Shown one piece after another: positions 1 to 6,402 of a DNA stretch of 9,982 nt. Position 1 is the stretch's first letter. Every line of letters begins with the position of its first letter. Made by a program: the position numbers and the translations under genes. Below the pieces are notes generated by a model. The model was not told the origin of the DNA. It saw only the letters and a program-made list of their open reading frames with translations, and did not search any database. The DNA comes from Bradyrhizobiaceae bacterium. GTDB lineage: Bacteria > Pseudomonadota > Alphaproteobacteria > Rhizobiales > Hyphomicrobiaceae. The stretch spans positions 1-9,982 of the forward strand of contig CANJPN010000196.1 in the NCBI GenBank assembly GCA_947475855.1, written 5' to 3'.

Positions 1-2
1 TC

Positions 3-1229
3 ACGTTCCTGCTCACGACAGGCGTGCTGATCTGGGAGTACTGGCGCGCCGACTGGCTGGCGCTGGCGAGCTTCTACAGCCACCTCTTCCTGTTCTTTCC
101 GACGTTCGGAATCGTAACTCTGCTGGCATTCTATACGCCAGCCTGCGTGCTGACCGATATGTACTGGCATCGAGGCCCAGGCGCCATAAAGGCCGGGGTT
201 TGGCGCTATCTGACCGGATTCGCAGTTCTCGTGGTCGCATCGGTCTGGATGGCCGGCCTGATGCAGGGCGCGGGAGAGCGATCTATTTTCGAAATCGAAC
301 CCGATCTGTTGCGGCTCGACAAGGGCTTTCCCGAGGATTGTTCCGTGCGTGGCGATTGCCAGCGGCTGCCGATCCTTCAGGCCATCGAGAATGTCCGGCA
401 GGTCAGCCAGTCCCGCGTCGGACTTTCGGATCTCGCCCGCAATTGCCGCCCTGACAACCTGAAGGATACGGTTCCGGCCATCGCACCGGCCAAGCGATAC
501 TGCTTCGCATCGACGCCATTACCTGCAAACTTCAACGCCGCAGGCGACGTCCTCCGGATCACCGACGCGGAATGCTGCCGGTCGCAACGGATGTTCACTG
601 ACGCCGTCCGCGACCTTCATCGGCGCCCCGGAGGCGCTTCGCTCACCGGACTGGTTCATTCCTGGCTGTTGCCATTCAAGATCTTCTTTGCACTCGTGCT
701 GATCGTCATCAGTCTACTGCTGGCCTTCCGTAGAAAGCGCATGGAGAGGGACTACCACAGCTCCCTGTCATCGATCGAGCGGGGCGTGCTGATCGGAGCT
801 GCCGCCATGGTCGTCTACCCGATCATGAGCCATGCGTTCCTGCAGTCGGCGGCCCTCATCTATTTCGGCGGAGGGCCGTCGGGAGGATACCGGTCGGTTG
901 CGCCGCTGTTCAGCTTCGCTTTGGGGGTCTGGGGGCTCGTCCTGCTGTTTTACTTCTACCGCCGGCAGGAAGAGAGCGTGCAGAACCTCGCACGAATGGG
1001 GGGCATCGTCGGCAGCGGCATTGCTGTCTTGAAGTACGACCAGATCATCGATTTCTGCGTGCGGCTGTTCGGCTCCGGTGCGAGCCAGCTCAACGTCGCG
1101 CTTTTGTGCATCGCGGCTTTTGCAGCCGCCATGCTGTTGCTGACGTGGATGTCGCGGGAGGATGAAGTGGCGCCTCAGGACGCAGCGGCATCCGCGCCAT
1201 CCGACGGCAAGGCAATGGAAAAGCGGTAG
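3..1229 (+). CDS. Multi-pass membrane protein of unknown function, 5' end outside the window
   Basis: The frame is open to the left edge, and the residues before the first possible in-window start (GTG at 24) are hydrophobic (TFLLTTG). The real start is therefore probably upstream and this is a C-terminal part of about 409 residues. Counting from the GTG, hydrophobic segments lie near residues 14-42, 62-80, 214-235, 254-281, 292-312, 325-348 and 354-376. Between the second and third is a loop of about 130 residues (83-212) holding six cysteines (106, 112, 141, 160 and the pair 184-185). This spacing suggests a disulfide-bonded extracytoplasmic domain if the loop faces the periplasm. The tail after residue 377 is polar, Ala-rich and probably disordered. 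I do not recognise a family and assign no function. The gene ends TAG one base before the stop of the converging DUF1501 gene. Coding is supported by length and third-position GC; the role is unknown. Confidence 0.8.
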   Translation, partial: TFLLTTGVLIWEYWRADWLALASFYSHLFLFFPTFGIVTLLAFYTPACVLTDMYWHRGPGAIKAGVWRYLTGFAVLVVASVWMAGLMQGAGERSIFEIEPDLLRLDKGFPEDCSVRGDCQRLPILQAIENVRQVSQSRVGLSDLARNCRPDNLKDTVPAIAPAKRYCFASTPLPANFNAAGDVLRITDAECCRSQRMFTDAVRDLHRRPGGASLTGLVHSWLLPFKIFFALVLIVISLLLAFRRKRMERDYHSSLSSIERGVLIGAAAMVVYPIMSHAFLQSAALIYFGGGPSGGYRSVAPLFSFALGVWGLVLLFYFYRRQEESVQNLARMGGIVGSGIAVLKYDQIIDFCVRLFGSGASQLNVALLCIAAFAAAMLLLTWMSREDEVAPQDAAASAPSDGKAMEKR

Positions 1230-1230
1230 C

Positions 1231-2502
1231 TCAAGCGATCAGCCCATCGAGCGCGATGACGCTGCCACTCGATGGGAATACGACCTCGGCCAGAGCCCTG
1301 TCGGGAATGCCGATGTGGTCGCGCAATACCCCCTTCAAGACGCTTCGCAAGTCGCGGGTTGGCCTGAGATCGCGGGCCTGATGCAACGCTTTCTCGGAGA
1401 GCCCAGGCCAGTCCGCGACGACACGGCCCCCCTTCACGCCGCCGCCCATGATCAACGCCGCAGTCGCCGTGCCGTGGTCCGTGCCTTCCGTGCCGTTGAT
1501 CCGCGCTGTACGACCGAACTCGGTCACGATGACAACGACAGTGTCCTTCCACGCCGGACCGATACCTTCGGCAAAGGCCTTGATGGCAGCGTCAAGACCG
1601 CCGAGGCGATTGGCTAGCTGGCCCTTGATCGCACCGGCGTTGGCGTGGGTGTCCCAGCCGTTATAGCTCAGCACACCGATGCGCGGACCATCGGCGCTAC
1701 CCAGGAAGCGGGCTGCGGCTTCCGCCGTGTCGACGAACTCGCGCACCAATGGCGGCTGCGGTGGAGCCGGCGTCGGCAACTTTGAAGGTACGCCAGCAGT
1801 TCCGCCGGCAGTCGCGACCTTGTCGAGGGCAATGCCGTCCGCGAACGCCTTCGCAAGCCCAGGGTCGGTCTCGGCATAAAGATCCGTCAGGCGGGCGATC
1901 GTCGATTCTCGCAGCGGAATCCCGAAAGTCTGGGGAATCCAGGTCAGCACGGAGGCAGGTCCGCGCATTACGAGCGGCACGACAGCGCCCATTGCCAGCC
2001 CCTTGGGGCTTGCCTTGGCGAGACCGCCAGGATTCGCCTTGGCTTCGACGGCCAAGCCTGAGACCGCGCGGTTGAGCCAGCCATCTTCTACGCGCCCGAC
2101 ACTTGGCAGTCCGCTTTCGAGCACGTCCTGGCCGTCGAAGTGAGACCGCTCGCGATAGGGCGTCGCAACCGCGTGGACGATCAGCGCTTCTCGCTTCTGA
2201 TAGAGCCCGTGAAAGTAGGGCATCGCTGGATTGAGCACGAAGAACGCATCGAGAGGCAGCCCAGCAGATTCCCCTGAACGGGTCATTGCGAAGCGGCCGC
2301 GCAGCCGCTCGAGATCAGGATCGCCGGTAGGCGAGGCGAGCCACAGTCCGTCGAGACCACCGCGCAGGATCACGGTCAACAAACGCGGATCGCGCGAACC
2401 CGCATGGGATCTTCTGGGCAGTGCGCCCCAAAGCGACAGACTGACCGCGCCGCCGAGAATTGAGCGCCGGGATATGAGATGGGCTTCTTTGCAAGCTGTC
2501 AT
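1231..2502 (-). CDS. Tat-exported DUF1501 family protein
   Basis: A 423-aa protein of the DUF1501 family, which belongs to the alkaline-phosphatase/sulfatase-like fold; its substrate is not established. Residues 11-18 (SRRSILGG), followed by a hydrophobic stretch and a possible Ala-type cleavage site near 34, form a twin-arginine signal peptide, so it should be exported folded. Family motifs appear in order: RGGLDGL (47-53), SHFDGQ (120-125), GWDTH (282-286), TEFGRT (327-332) and GTDHG (340-344). The Asp/His in the last three are the likely metal-binding or active-site residues by analogy with the fold. Residues 232-252 are a Pro/Ala/Gly-rich linker. The ATG is well supported: AGGAGA lies 7 nt upstream (GGAG at 2510-2513), inside the last codons of the DUF1800 gene, so translation is probably coupled. 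The length is normal for the family and nothing looks broken. Family assignment is firm; biochemical activity is not known from the sequence. Confidence 0.93.
   Translation of the reverse strand: MTACKEAHLISRRSILGGAVSLSLWGALPRRSHAGSRDPRLLTVILRGGLDGLWLASPTGDPDLERLRGRFAMTRSGESAGLPLDAFFVLNPAMPYFHGLYQKREALIVHAVATPYRERSHFDGQDVLESGLPSVGRVEDGWLNRAVSGLAVEAKANPGGLAKASPKGLAMGAVVPLVMRGPASVLTWIPQTFGIPLRESTIARLTDLYAETDPGLAKAFADGIALDKVATAGGTAGVPSKLPTPAPPQPPLVREFVDTAEAAARFLGSADGPRIGVLSYNGWDTHANAGAIKGQLANRLGGLDAAIKAFAEGIGPAWKDTVVVIVTEFGRTARINGTEGTDHGTATAALIMGGGVKGGRVVADWPGLSEKALHQARDLRPTRDLRSVLKGVLRDHIGIPDRALAEVVFPSSGSVIALDGLIA
1243..1276. repeat. Inverted repeat in the last codons of the DUF1501 gene
   Basis: Arms CCCATCGAG (1243-1251) and CTCGATGGG (1268-1276), 9 of 9, enclose 16 nt. 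It begins 10 bases past the stop of the DUF1501 gene read from the other side and could fold in both convergent transcripts, serving as a 3'-end structure. It lies in coding sequence and has no T-run. Confidence 0.35.
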
Positions 2503-2505
2503 GGC

Positions 2506-4011
2506 CTATCTCCTGAGAAATTCGGGGCTCATGACGAGCAGTTCGAAGCCTTGCTCGCGCGCTTCGGCGCGTTCGATCGCGAGGCGCGCAGCATCGGAGA
2601 GTGCATCGCCGAATAGGTCGGTCGCGACAGCGCGAGGATCGAGCTTGCGATCGACATCCCGCGCGACACGCTCTGCAATGCGCAATCGCTCGCGTACCGC
2701 GGCAGGTCCCATCCACGCATCGTCATCATCAGGCCATCCCTTGGGCGACGGCGGTCCCCACAGAGGCTGGCCGATCGCAGCTGCGATCCGTATCGCCTCG
2801 GGCGGGCGCATCTTCAGATCGAAGGCGCGGATCAACGACACCACGAAGTCGTGCGGCGGAACGACCTTGCGGGGCGCTACCGCCCAGCATTCCGGAGACG
2901 TCGCCAATGCACGCGCGACGGCTGCAAGGTCGCCATCGGTGGAGCGGAACGTCTTGGCAAGGCGATCGACCAGTTCGGCCGGCGGATTATCGGCAACGAA
3001 GTGGCGGGCGAGCTTCATTGCGATGTGGCGCGCCGTCGATGGATGTCGCGCGAGATCGCCGAGCACGTCCTCGCCCGTCCTGATGCCGCGATCCTCGTAA
3101 CGCTTCCCGAGCACCGTGAGCGCGCCGGGCTCGTGCCGGTTCGGCGTAAAGACGAAGCGACCGGGCACCAGGTCCTCGCCGCCGAACTTTGCAGCAAGGC
3201 GCGGATTCCCAGCCACGCCTGCCGCAAGCTGCGGATCGGCAACCGACCAGCCGGTGATGATGCTTGCAAAGTTCGTGACGTCCGCCTGGGTGTAGCCGCC
3301 GGCAACACCCAACGTGTGCAGTTCCAAGATCTCGCGGGCGAGGTTCTCGTTCAATCCCTTGCCGCGATTGCGGCCGGCGGGACTGTTCGGGCCAATCGAC
3401 TGCGCATTGTCGAGGTAGACGAGCATCGCGGGGTGTTGCTCGACGGCCTTGAGCATATCGCCGAAGCGTCCGAGCACATGCGGCCGGATCGCCTCGCGCT
3501 CGAAGGCCCCGGCCATGACGCGCACCAGCGGGCCTTTGATGACCGATACGCAGAAGTGATTGGACCAGAAATAGACCAGGCGTTCGAGGAACGGCTGGTC
3601 GGTCGTCACTGCACGCTCGAGACGCGCCCTGATTTCCTCACGAAACACTTCGCGGCGAATTTCACCTGGTTTTGCTGAACCATCGCCGATGGAGGTCGGA
3701 GCAACCGGCTTGAGCGTGTCCGGCTTTGCGGCTTCCGATCCGGGCGGCGACTTCGCCCCCGGGGCGGCAGCGTCCTTGCCCACCTCCAACAGCATATTGC
3801 GCGCAGTGCGCTGGTCGCGTTGTGCTGTCCGCAACGCCAGAAACGAGAGGTGGCTCGGCTCTAGTTCCGCATCCTCGACGATGGCCCCCTGCCTGTTTCC
3901 GATGGCCGCTAGAACGTAGCCCCTCGGATCACCGGCAATACGCGCGAGATCACCTCGGCGCGGTCCAAGTCCGAACCGGCGCAATGCGATCGAAGCTTCC
4001 CGATGCGTCAC
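2506..4011 (-). CDS. DUF1800 family protein
   Basis: A 501-aa DUF1800 protein, the usual genomic partner of DUF1501. Members are large, mostly helical and uncharacterised. Seen here: an N-terminal REASIALRRFGLGPR block, FWSNHFCVS (148-156), the family hallmark LNENLAREILELHTLG followed by GGYTQADV (220-245), HPSTARHIAMKLARHFVAD (323-341), and the C-terminal SPEFLRR (495-501). There is a low-complexity Pro/Ala/Lys insert around 80-120. I chose the GTG at 4011 because GGAGG (+ strand 4021-4025) lies 9 nt upstream of it and the product then begins MTHREASIALRRFG. An in-frame GTG at 4035 would add eight residues and place that ribosome site inside the coding sequence. No signal peptide is visible, so its location relative to the Tat-exported partner is open. 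The stop is 3 bp from the DUF1501 start, which indicates one operon. Family call is very secure, function unknown. Confidence 0.92.
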   Translation of the reverse strand: MTHREASIALRRFGLGPRRGDLARIAGDPRGYVLAAIGNRQGAIVEDAELEPSHLSFLALRTAQRDQRTARNMLLEVGKDAAAPGAKSPPGSEAAKPDTLKPVAPTSIGDGSAKPGEIRREVFREEIRARLERAVTTDQPFLERLVYFWSNHFCVSVIKGPLVRVMAGAFEREAIRPHVLGRFGDMLKAVEQHPAMLVYLDNAQSIGPNSPAGRNRGKGLNENLAREILELHTLGVAGGYTQADVTNFASIITGWSVADPQLAAGVAGNPRLAAKFGGEDLVPGRFVFTPNRHEPGALTVLGKRYEDRGIRTGEDVLGDLARHPSTARHIAMKLARHFVADNPPAELVDRLAKTFRSTDGDLAAVARALATSPECWAVAPRKVVPPHDFVVSLIRAFDLKMRPPEAIRIAAAIGQPLWGPPSPKGWPDDDDAWMGPAAVRERLRIAERVARDVDRKLDPRAVATDLFGDALSDAARLAIERAEAREQGFELLVMSPEFLRR

Positions 4012-4170
4012 TTCTAGGAACCTCCGGCCGATCACACGCCAATCGCGTCTTCCTCAACGTCAGGAATACGCGACTTCCGTCGTAATGCGATCACAGGGCA
4101 GGATTTCGGCGGTAGAGCGGCGGACAGCTGTGGACAGGTACCGCTAATACCTCCTGGCGGCAGGACCGCA
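4012..4170. other. Intergenic region between the Bug and DUF1800 genes
   Basis: 159 bp separate the Bug stop from the DUF1800 start, both on the - strand. It holds a short stem TCCTG-GCGG-CAGGA (4152-4165) just after the Bug stop, with no T-run, so at most a weak terminator. There is also an inverted pair GCGGTA (4109-4114) / TACCGC (4139-4144) enclosing a directly repeated GGACAG (4122-4127 and 4132-4137). A possible but poor -35 (TTGAGG on the - strand, + strand 4052-4057) precedes the DUF1800 gene with no convincing -10 partner. The spacing suggests that the DUF1800-DUF1501 operon has its own promoter, but I cannot place it. Confidence 0.35.
4021..4025 (-). promoter_or_regulatory. Ribosome binding site deciding the DUF1800 start
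   Basis: The - strand reads GGAGG, then 9 nt, then GTG at 4011. It supports the downstream GTG over the in-frame GTG at 4035, which has no purine-rich site before it. Confidence 0.6.
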
Positions 4171-5139
4171 TCAATTGGTCTTCAAACCCAATGTCTTGAT
4201 CAGCTCGATGTTGTCCTTGATCTCGGTCGCCACGAGCTTGTCGAGGTCGGCCGGCGTCATCACCAGCGCTTCGACCCCGTTTTGCGCCAACCGCGTCTTG
4301 ACGCTGGGCGCTTCGAGGGCCTTCATCGCTTCCTGGTGGAGACGATCCACAATCGGACGCGGCGTCTTGGCGGGCGCGAAAAGGGCGAACCAGAACGTGT
4401 AGTCCGAATTCGGATAGCCGGCCTCGATCGTCGTCGGCACATCCGGCAACGCGACGGCGCGCCTGGGCGTGCTCACGGCGAGGCCCAGCAAGCGGCCTTC
4501 CTGAATGAATGGCAGCGCCGTGCCGATCGGGCAGAAGTAGAAGTTCATACGGCCGGCGACGACCTCCGATATCCCTTCCGCACCGCTCTTGAAAGGCACA
4601 TGGGTAGCCTCGAACTTGGCGCTCAGGCGGAACTTCTCAACGCTGACGTGGGTCGCAGCTCCGACGCCGGTCGAAGCATAGTTGTACGTGCCGGGCTTAG
4701 CCTGCGCATCGGCGACGAAGGCCTTGAGTGTCTTCAGGCCAGCGGCCGGCGACGTAATCAAAACTTGCGGCATCACGCCGAGCATGGCGACGCCGACCAA
4801 GTCGCGCATAGGGTCGAAGCTGAGGGACTTGTACATTGCCGGCGTCAGCGTGTGCGCGGACGAGTTGACCAGCAGCGTGTAGCCGTCCGGCTCCGAATTG
4901 ACCACTTGGGCCGTGCCGGTCGTGTCGCCGGCCCCGGGTCTCGCTTCCACAAGGACGGGCTGACCGATGTTCTGCTGTACCTGCTCCAGGATAATGCGAG
5001 GAATGACGTCGGTCGCGCTGCCGACCCCGAACGGATTGATCACGCGGATGGGCTTTGCCGGCCATGTTTGGGCAACAGCCGGATGGGCGGATAGGACAAT
5101 GACGGCGGCAAGCGCTGCGGACACACTGCGAAAGGCCAT
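4171..5139 (-). CDS. Bug family (TctC-type) periplasmic substrate-binding protein
   Basis: A 322-aa tripartite tricarboxylate transporter substrate receptor of the Bug family. Such proteins bind small carboxylates or other polar metabolites in the periplasm with a Venus-flytrap fold. Residues 1-23 are a Sec signal peptide ending AVA, with mature Gln24. The mature start WPAKPIRVINPFGVGSATD (26-44), GQPVLVEARPGAG (59-71), GYTLL (86-90), YNYASTGVGAATH (152-164), HVPFKSGAEG (180-189), LPDVPTTIEAGYP (231-243) and FALFAPAKTP (251-260) are all family signatures. The length is typical. I chose the ATG at 5139 because AGGAG (+ strand 5148-5152) sits 8 nt upstream and this start gives a clean signal peptide; the open frame continues upstream to 5223 without support. 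No TctA/TctB membrane components are adjacent, so it is an orphan receptor, as is common in this family. The ligand cannot be read from the sequence. The XRE gene is divergent from it and is a candidate regulator. Confidence 0.93.
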   Translation of the reverse strand: MAFRSVSAALAAVIVLSAHPAVAQTWPAKPIRVINPFGVGSATDVIPRIILEQVQQNIGQPVLVEARPGAGDTTGTAQVVNSEPDGYTLLVNSSAHTLTPAMYKSLSFDPMRDLVGVAMLGVMPQVLITSPAAGLKTLKAFVADAQAKPGTYNYASTGVGAATHVSVEKFRLSAKFEATHVPFKSGAEGISEVVAGRMNFYFCPIGTALPFIQEGRLLGLAVSTPRRAVALPDVPTTIEAGYPNSDYTFWFALFAPAKTPRPIVDRLHQEAMKALEAPSVKTRLAQNGVEALVMTPADLDKLVATEIKDNIELIKTLGLKTN

Positions 5140-5204
5140 ATAGCAAGCTCCTGGGTCATACATGTTCGAGCCGTCATCATAAGGCCATGCCCGCCGCTTG
5201 TATC

Positions 5205-5219
5205 GCCCGTCGAACGGGC
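5205..5219. repeat. Hairpin in the Bug gene upstream region
   Basis: Perfect 6-bp arms GCCCGT / ACGGGC around a CGA centre, 66 bp upstream of the Bug ATG. It could be a protein-binding site or a stem in the 5' untranslated leader. The sequence alone does not decide. Confidence 0.35.
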
Positions 5220-5244
5220 ACATCGCTCAAGGAAGGAGCACTCT

Positions 5245-5469
5245 ATGCGGCGCCAACAGATCTGCGCTGGGTCGGCGGGAGCATGGAATGAAGTTCGGGC
5301 AGCGACCGGTGCGCAATATGCACCGTTCGCCACCCGAGTAGCCGCCGGAGCCCCGGGGGAAGGAGGGGAAACAGGCCCCTGGCGGCGACGTCAGATGCTT
5401 TTCGTCCTGACATCCGGATCGAGCGGGGCACCGGAGGGGGGACGGCGCCGTTCGTTCGATGCTGGATAA
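5245..5469 (+). CDS. Possible small protein of 74 aa, unrecognised
   Basis: An ATG at 5245 is preceded by GGAAGGAG with a 6-nt spacer, one of the best ribosome sites in the window. The predicted product is Arg/Gly-rich with no membrane segment, signal peptide or family motif that I can see. Its codon choice at third positions is mixed, less biased to G/C than the surrounding genes. The opposite strand is also open here, as expected by chance in high-GC DNA. The TAA stop falls in the arm of an inverted repeat. It is more likely leader or non-coding DNA than a gene, but the ribosome site keeps it worth listing. Confidence 0.15.
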   Translation: MRRQQICAGSAGAWNEVRAATGAQYAPFATRVAAGAPGEGGETGPWRRRQMLFVLTSGSSGAPEGGRRRSFDAG

Positions 5470-5574
5470 TCACTTATTCCAGACGGAAACGTCAGGCTGC
5501 CGAACGGCATTTCCAGCAAGTCTCCGGCATACTGCGGAGTTCCGGGAAATCTTTGCGATGGTGGCACGTGCATG

Positions 5575-5592
5575 TACCGGAATTTTCCGGTA
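5575..5592. promoter_or_regulatory. Perfect palindrome, candidate XRE operator
   Basis: The arms TACCGGAA and TTCCGGTA flank a TT centre, giving 8-bp perfect dyad symmetry over 18 bp, and the site ends 35 bp upstream of the XRE ATG. Size and position fit a dimeric helix-turn-helix repressor acting on its own promoter. A related half-site TTCCGG occurs at 5540-5545. That the XRE protein binds here is inference. Confidence 0.5.
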
Positions 5593-5627
5593 AATTCGAT
5601 TACTGAACTCAAGGGGAGAACGACGAA

Positions 5628-6389
5628 ATGGCCGCCGCGGAGCGTAACGCCGGACTAGCCCGCATCAAGACTGCGATGATCGAAAAGAAGATGACGCAAG
5701 CGGAGCTAGCGGACGCGGCCGACTGTCATGAGAAGACGATCCAGAACCTTTTGCACGGCCGGCCGGTTCGCGACCAGACCCTGTTTGACGTATGCATGGT
5801 GTTGGGTCTGGACTTCGAGGAAATCAAGGCGACCTGGTCGGGACAAACAGCCGGGAGAGACGAGCCCGGGCGACCCAGCGCCAGCAAGGATGTCGCGCCC
5901 GTCTACATGGGCGCCTACAGCCGCGCGGCCGTGGACCACTATCTCGGCAGCTACCTGACGTTGCGCCCATCGTTCACCGTCGAGGGCCAGTTCGTGGCTT
6001 ACCGCACCGACATCACATGGGACGGCGACTGGCCGAGCCTACTGTTCGAGGAAGGAGACAGGCCCGACGCAACCTACGCGCATCGCGGCCGGCTCTACAT
6101 TCCCGCGTCATCCATGTTCATCCACCTGGTGTCGCTGACCAAGGGCTCGATGCGGATGGTGATCGTCTCGCAAATCGACCGGGCCGGCATGATGCGCGGC
6201 CTCATCACGACGCTCAACAAGCAGAAAGCCGTTCTGGTGCCGGTCAGCGCTCCGATCGTTTATCTCAGGCGCGAGACTTTCCAGCCCGACGTGTTCGGCG
6301 ACATCGGACCGGGCCATGCCCATTACGAGGAATACGCCTCGATCCTCGCAGAAACGACCGGTCAAGGCTACGCGAGGCTTGTGGGCTGA
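5628..6389 (+). CDS. XRE-type helix-turn-helix regulator with an unrecognised C-terminal domain
   Basis: 253 aa. Residues 9-66 form a Cro/C1-type helix-turn-helix: a first helix LARIKTAMIEKK, then MTQAELADAADC as the first part of the motif, HEKTIQNLLHG as the recognition helix region, and helices to FEEI. This indicates a DNA-binding regulator acting as a dimer in the cytoplasm. A polar linker (70-90) leads to a domain of about 160 residues beginning YMGAYSRAAVDHYLGSYLTLRPSF and containing MRGLITTL (188-195) and VLVPVSAPIVYLRR (202-215). I do not recognise it by name. It is neither a peptidase nor a cupin by motif, and could be a ligand-sensing or dimerisation module. The start is supported by GGGGAG (5613-5618), 9 nt upstream of the ATG. 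A perfect palindrome lies 35 bp before the start, suggesting autoregulation. The Bug gene is divergent. The stop is 3 bp from the stop of the converging sensor kinase. Confidence 0.9.
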   Translation: MAAAERNAGLARIKTAMIEKKMTQAELADAADCHEKTIQNLLHGRPVRDQTLFDVCMVLGLDFEEIKATWSGQTAGRDEPGRPSASKDVAPVYMGAYSRAAVDHYLGSYLTLRPSFTVEGQFVAYRTDITWDGDWPSLLFEEGDRPDATYAHRGRLYIPASSMFIHLVSLTKGSMRMVIVSQIDRAGMMRGLITTLNKQKAVLVPVSAPIVYLRRETFQPDVFGDIGPGHAHYEEYASILAETTGQGYARLVG

Positions 6390-6402
6390 AACTCAGCCCA
6401 CA
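6380..6402. terminator. Hairpin shared by two convergent stop codons
   Basis: Perfect 10-bp arms TGTGGGCTGA / TCAGCCCACA around AAC. Each arm holds the last codons of one gene: the XRE gene and the kinase gene both end GTG GGC TGA. The structure can form in both transcripts and is a plausible bidirectional terminator or 3'-end stabiliser. There is no T-run on either side, so intrinsic termination in the strict sense is not shown. Confidence 0.5.

Larger units (their letters stand above)
5140..5627. promoter_or_regulatory. Divergent control region between the Bug gene and the XRE regulator
   Basis: This 488-bp gap is unusually rich in short inverted repeats. They are GCCCGT-CGA-ACGGGC (5205-5219), CGGTGC/GCACCG around a 7-nt centre (5307-5325), CTGGA-TAA / TTA-T-TCCAG with one bulge (5462-5482), TGCCG-AA-CGGCA (5498-5509), CTCCG/CGGAG (5522-5539), GCACGTGC (5564-5571) and the long palindrome at 5575-5592. 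Promoters for both outward genes must lie here, but I could not identify a convincing -35/-10 pair on either strand. One short + strand reading frame with a good ribosome site is listed separately. I see no gene of recognisable family in the gap. Confidence 0.6.

Noticed and set aside
2231..3678. Long + strand open frames (about 275-289 codons) opposite DUF1501/DUF1800
   Set aside because: They are antisense to two genes with clear family motifs. The predicted proteins are Arg/Ser-rich with no domain, as expected for mirror frames in high-GC DNA.
4012..4035. Longer DUF1800 with a GTG start at 4035
   Set aside because: GGAGG at 4021-4025 is ideally placed for the GTG at 4011 and would be inside the coding sequence of the longer form; the extra eight residues match nothing in the family.
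4109..4144. Attachment site or small repeat array between the Bug and DUF1800 genes
   Set aside because: Only two 6-bp direct copies and one 6-bp inverted pair are seen; no integrase, tRNA or flanking duplication supports it.
4282..5094. A 270-codon + strand frame opposite the Bug gene
   Set aside because: It is antisense to a gene with signal peptide and family motifs throughout, and its composition (Arg/His/Gly-rich) is typical of a shadow frame.
5140..5223. Longer Bug protein starting at 5223 or at the ATG near 5163
   Set aside because: The added residues would bury the signal peptide, while the ATG at 5139 has AGGAG 8 nt upstream and gives the normal family length.
5462..5539. Several short inverted repeats as further regulator operators or a riboswitch
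   Set aside because: Arms of 5-8 bp with different sequences occur often by chance at this GC content. They do not share a consensus with the 18-bp palindrome, so I list them only as contents of the region.
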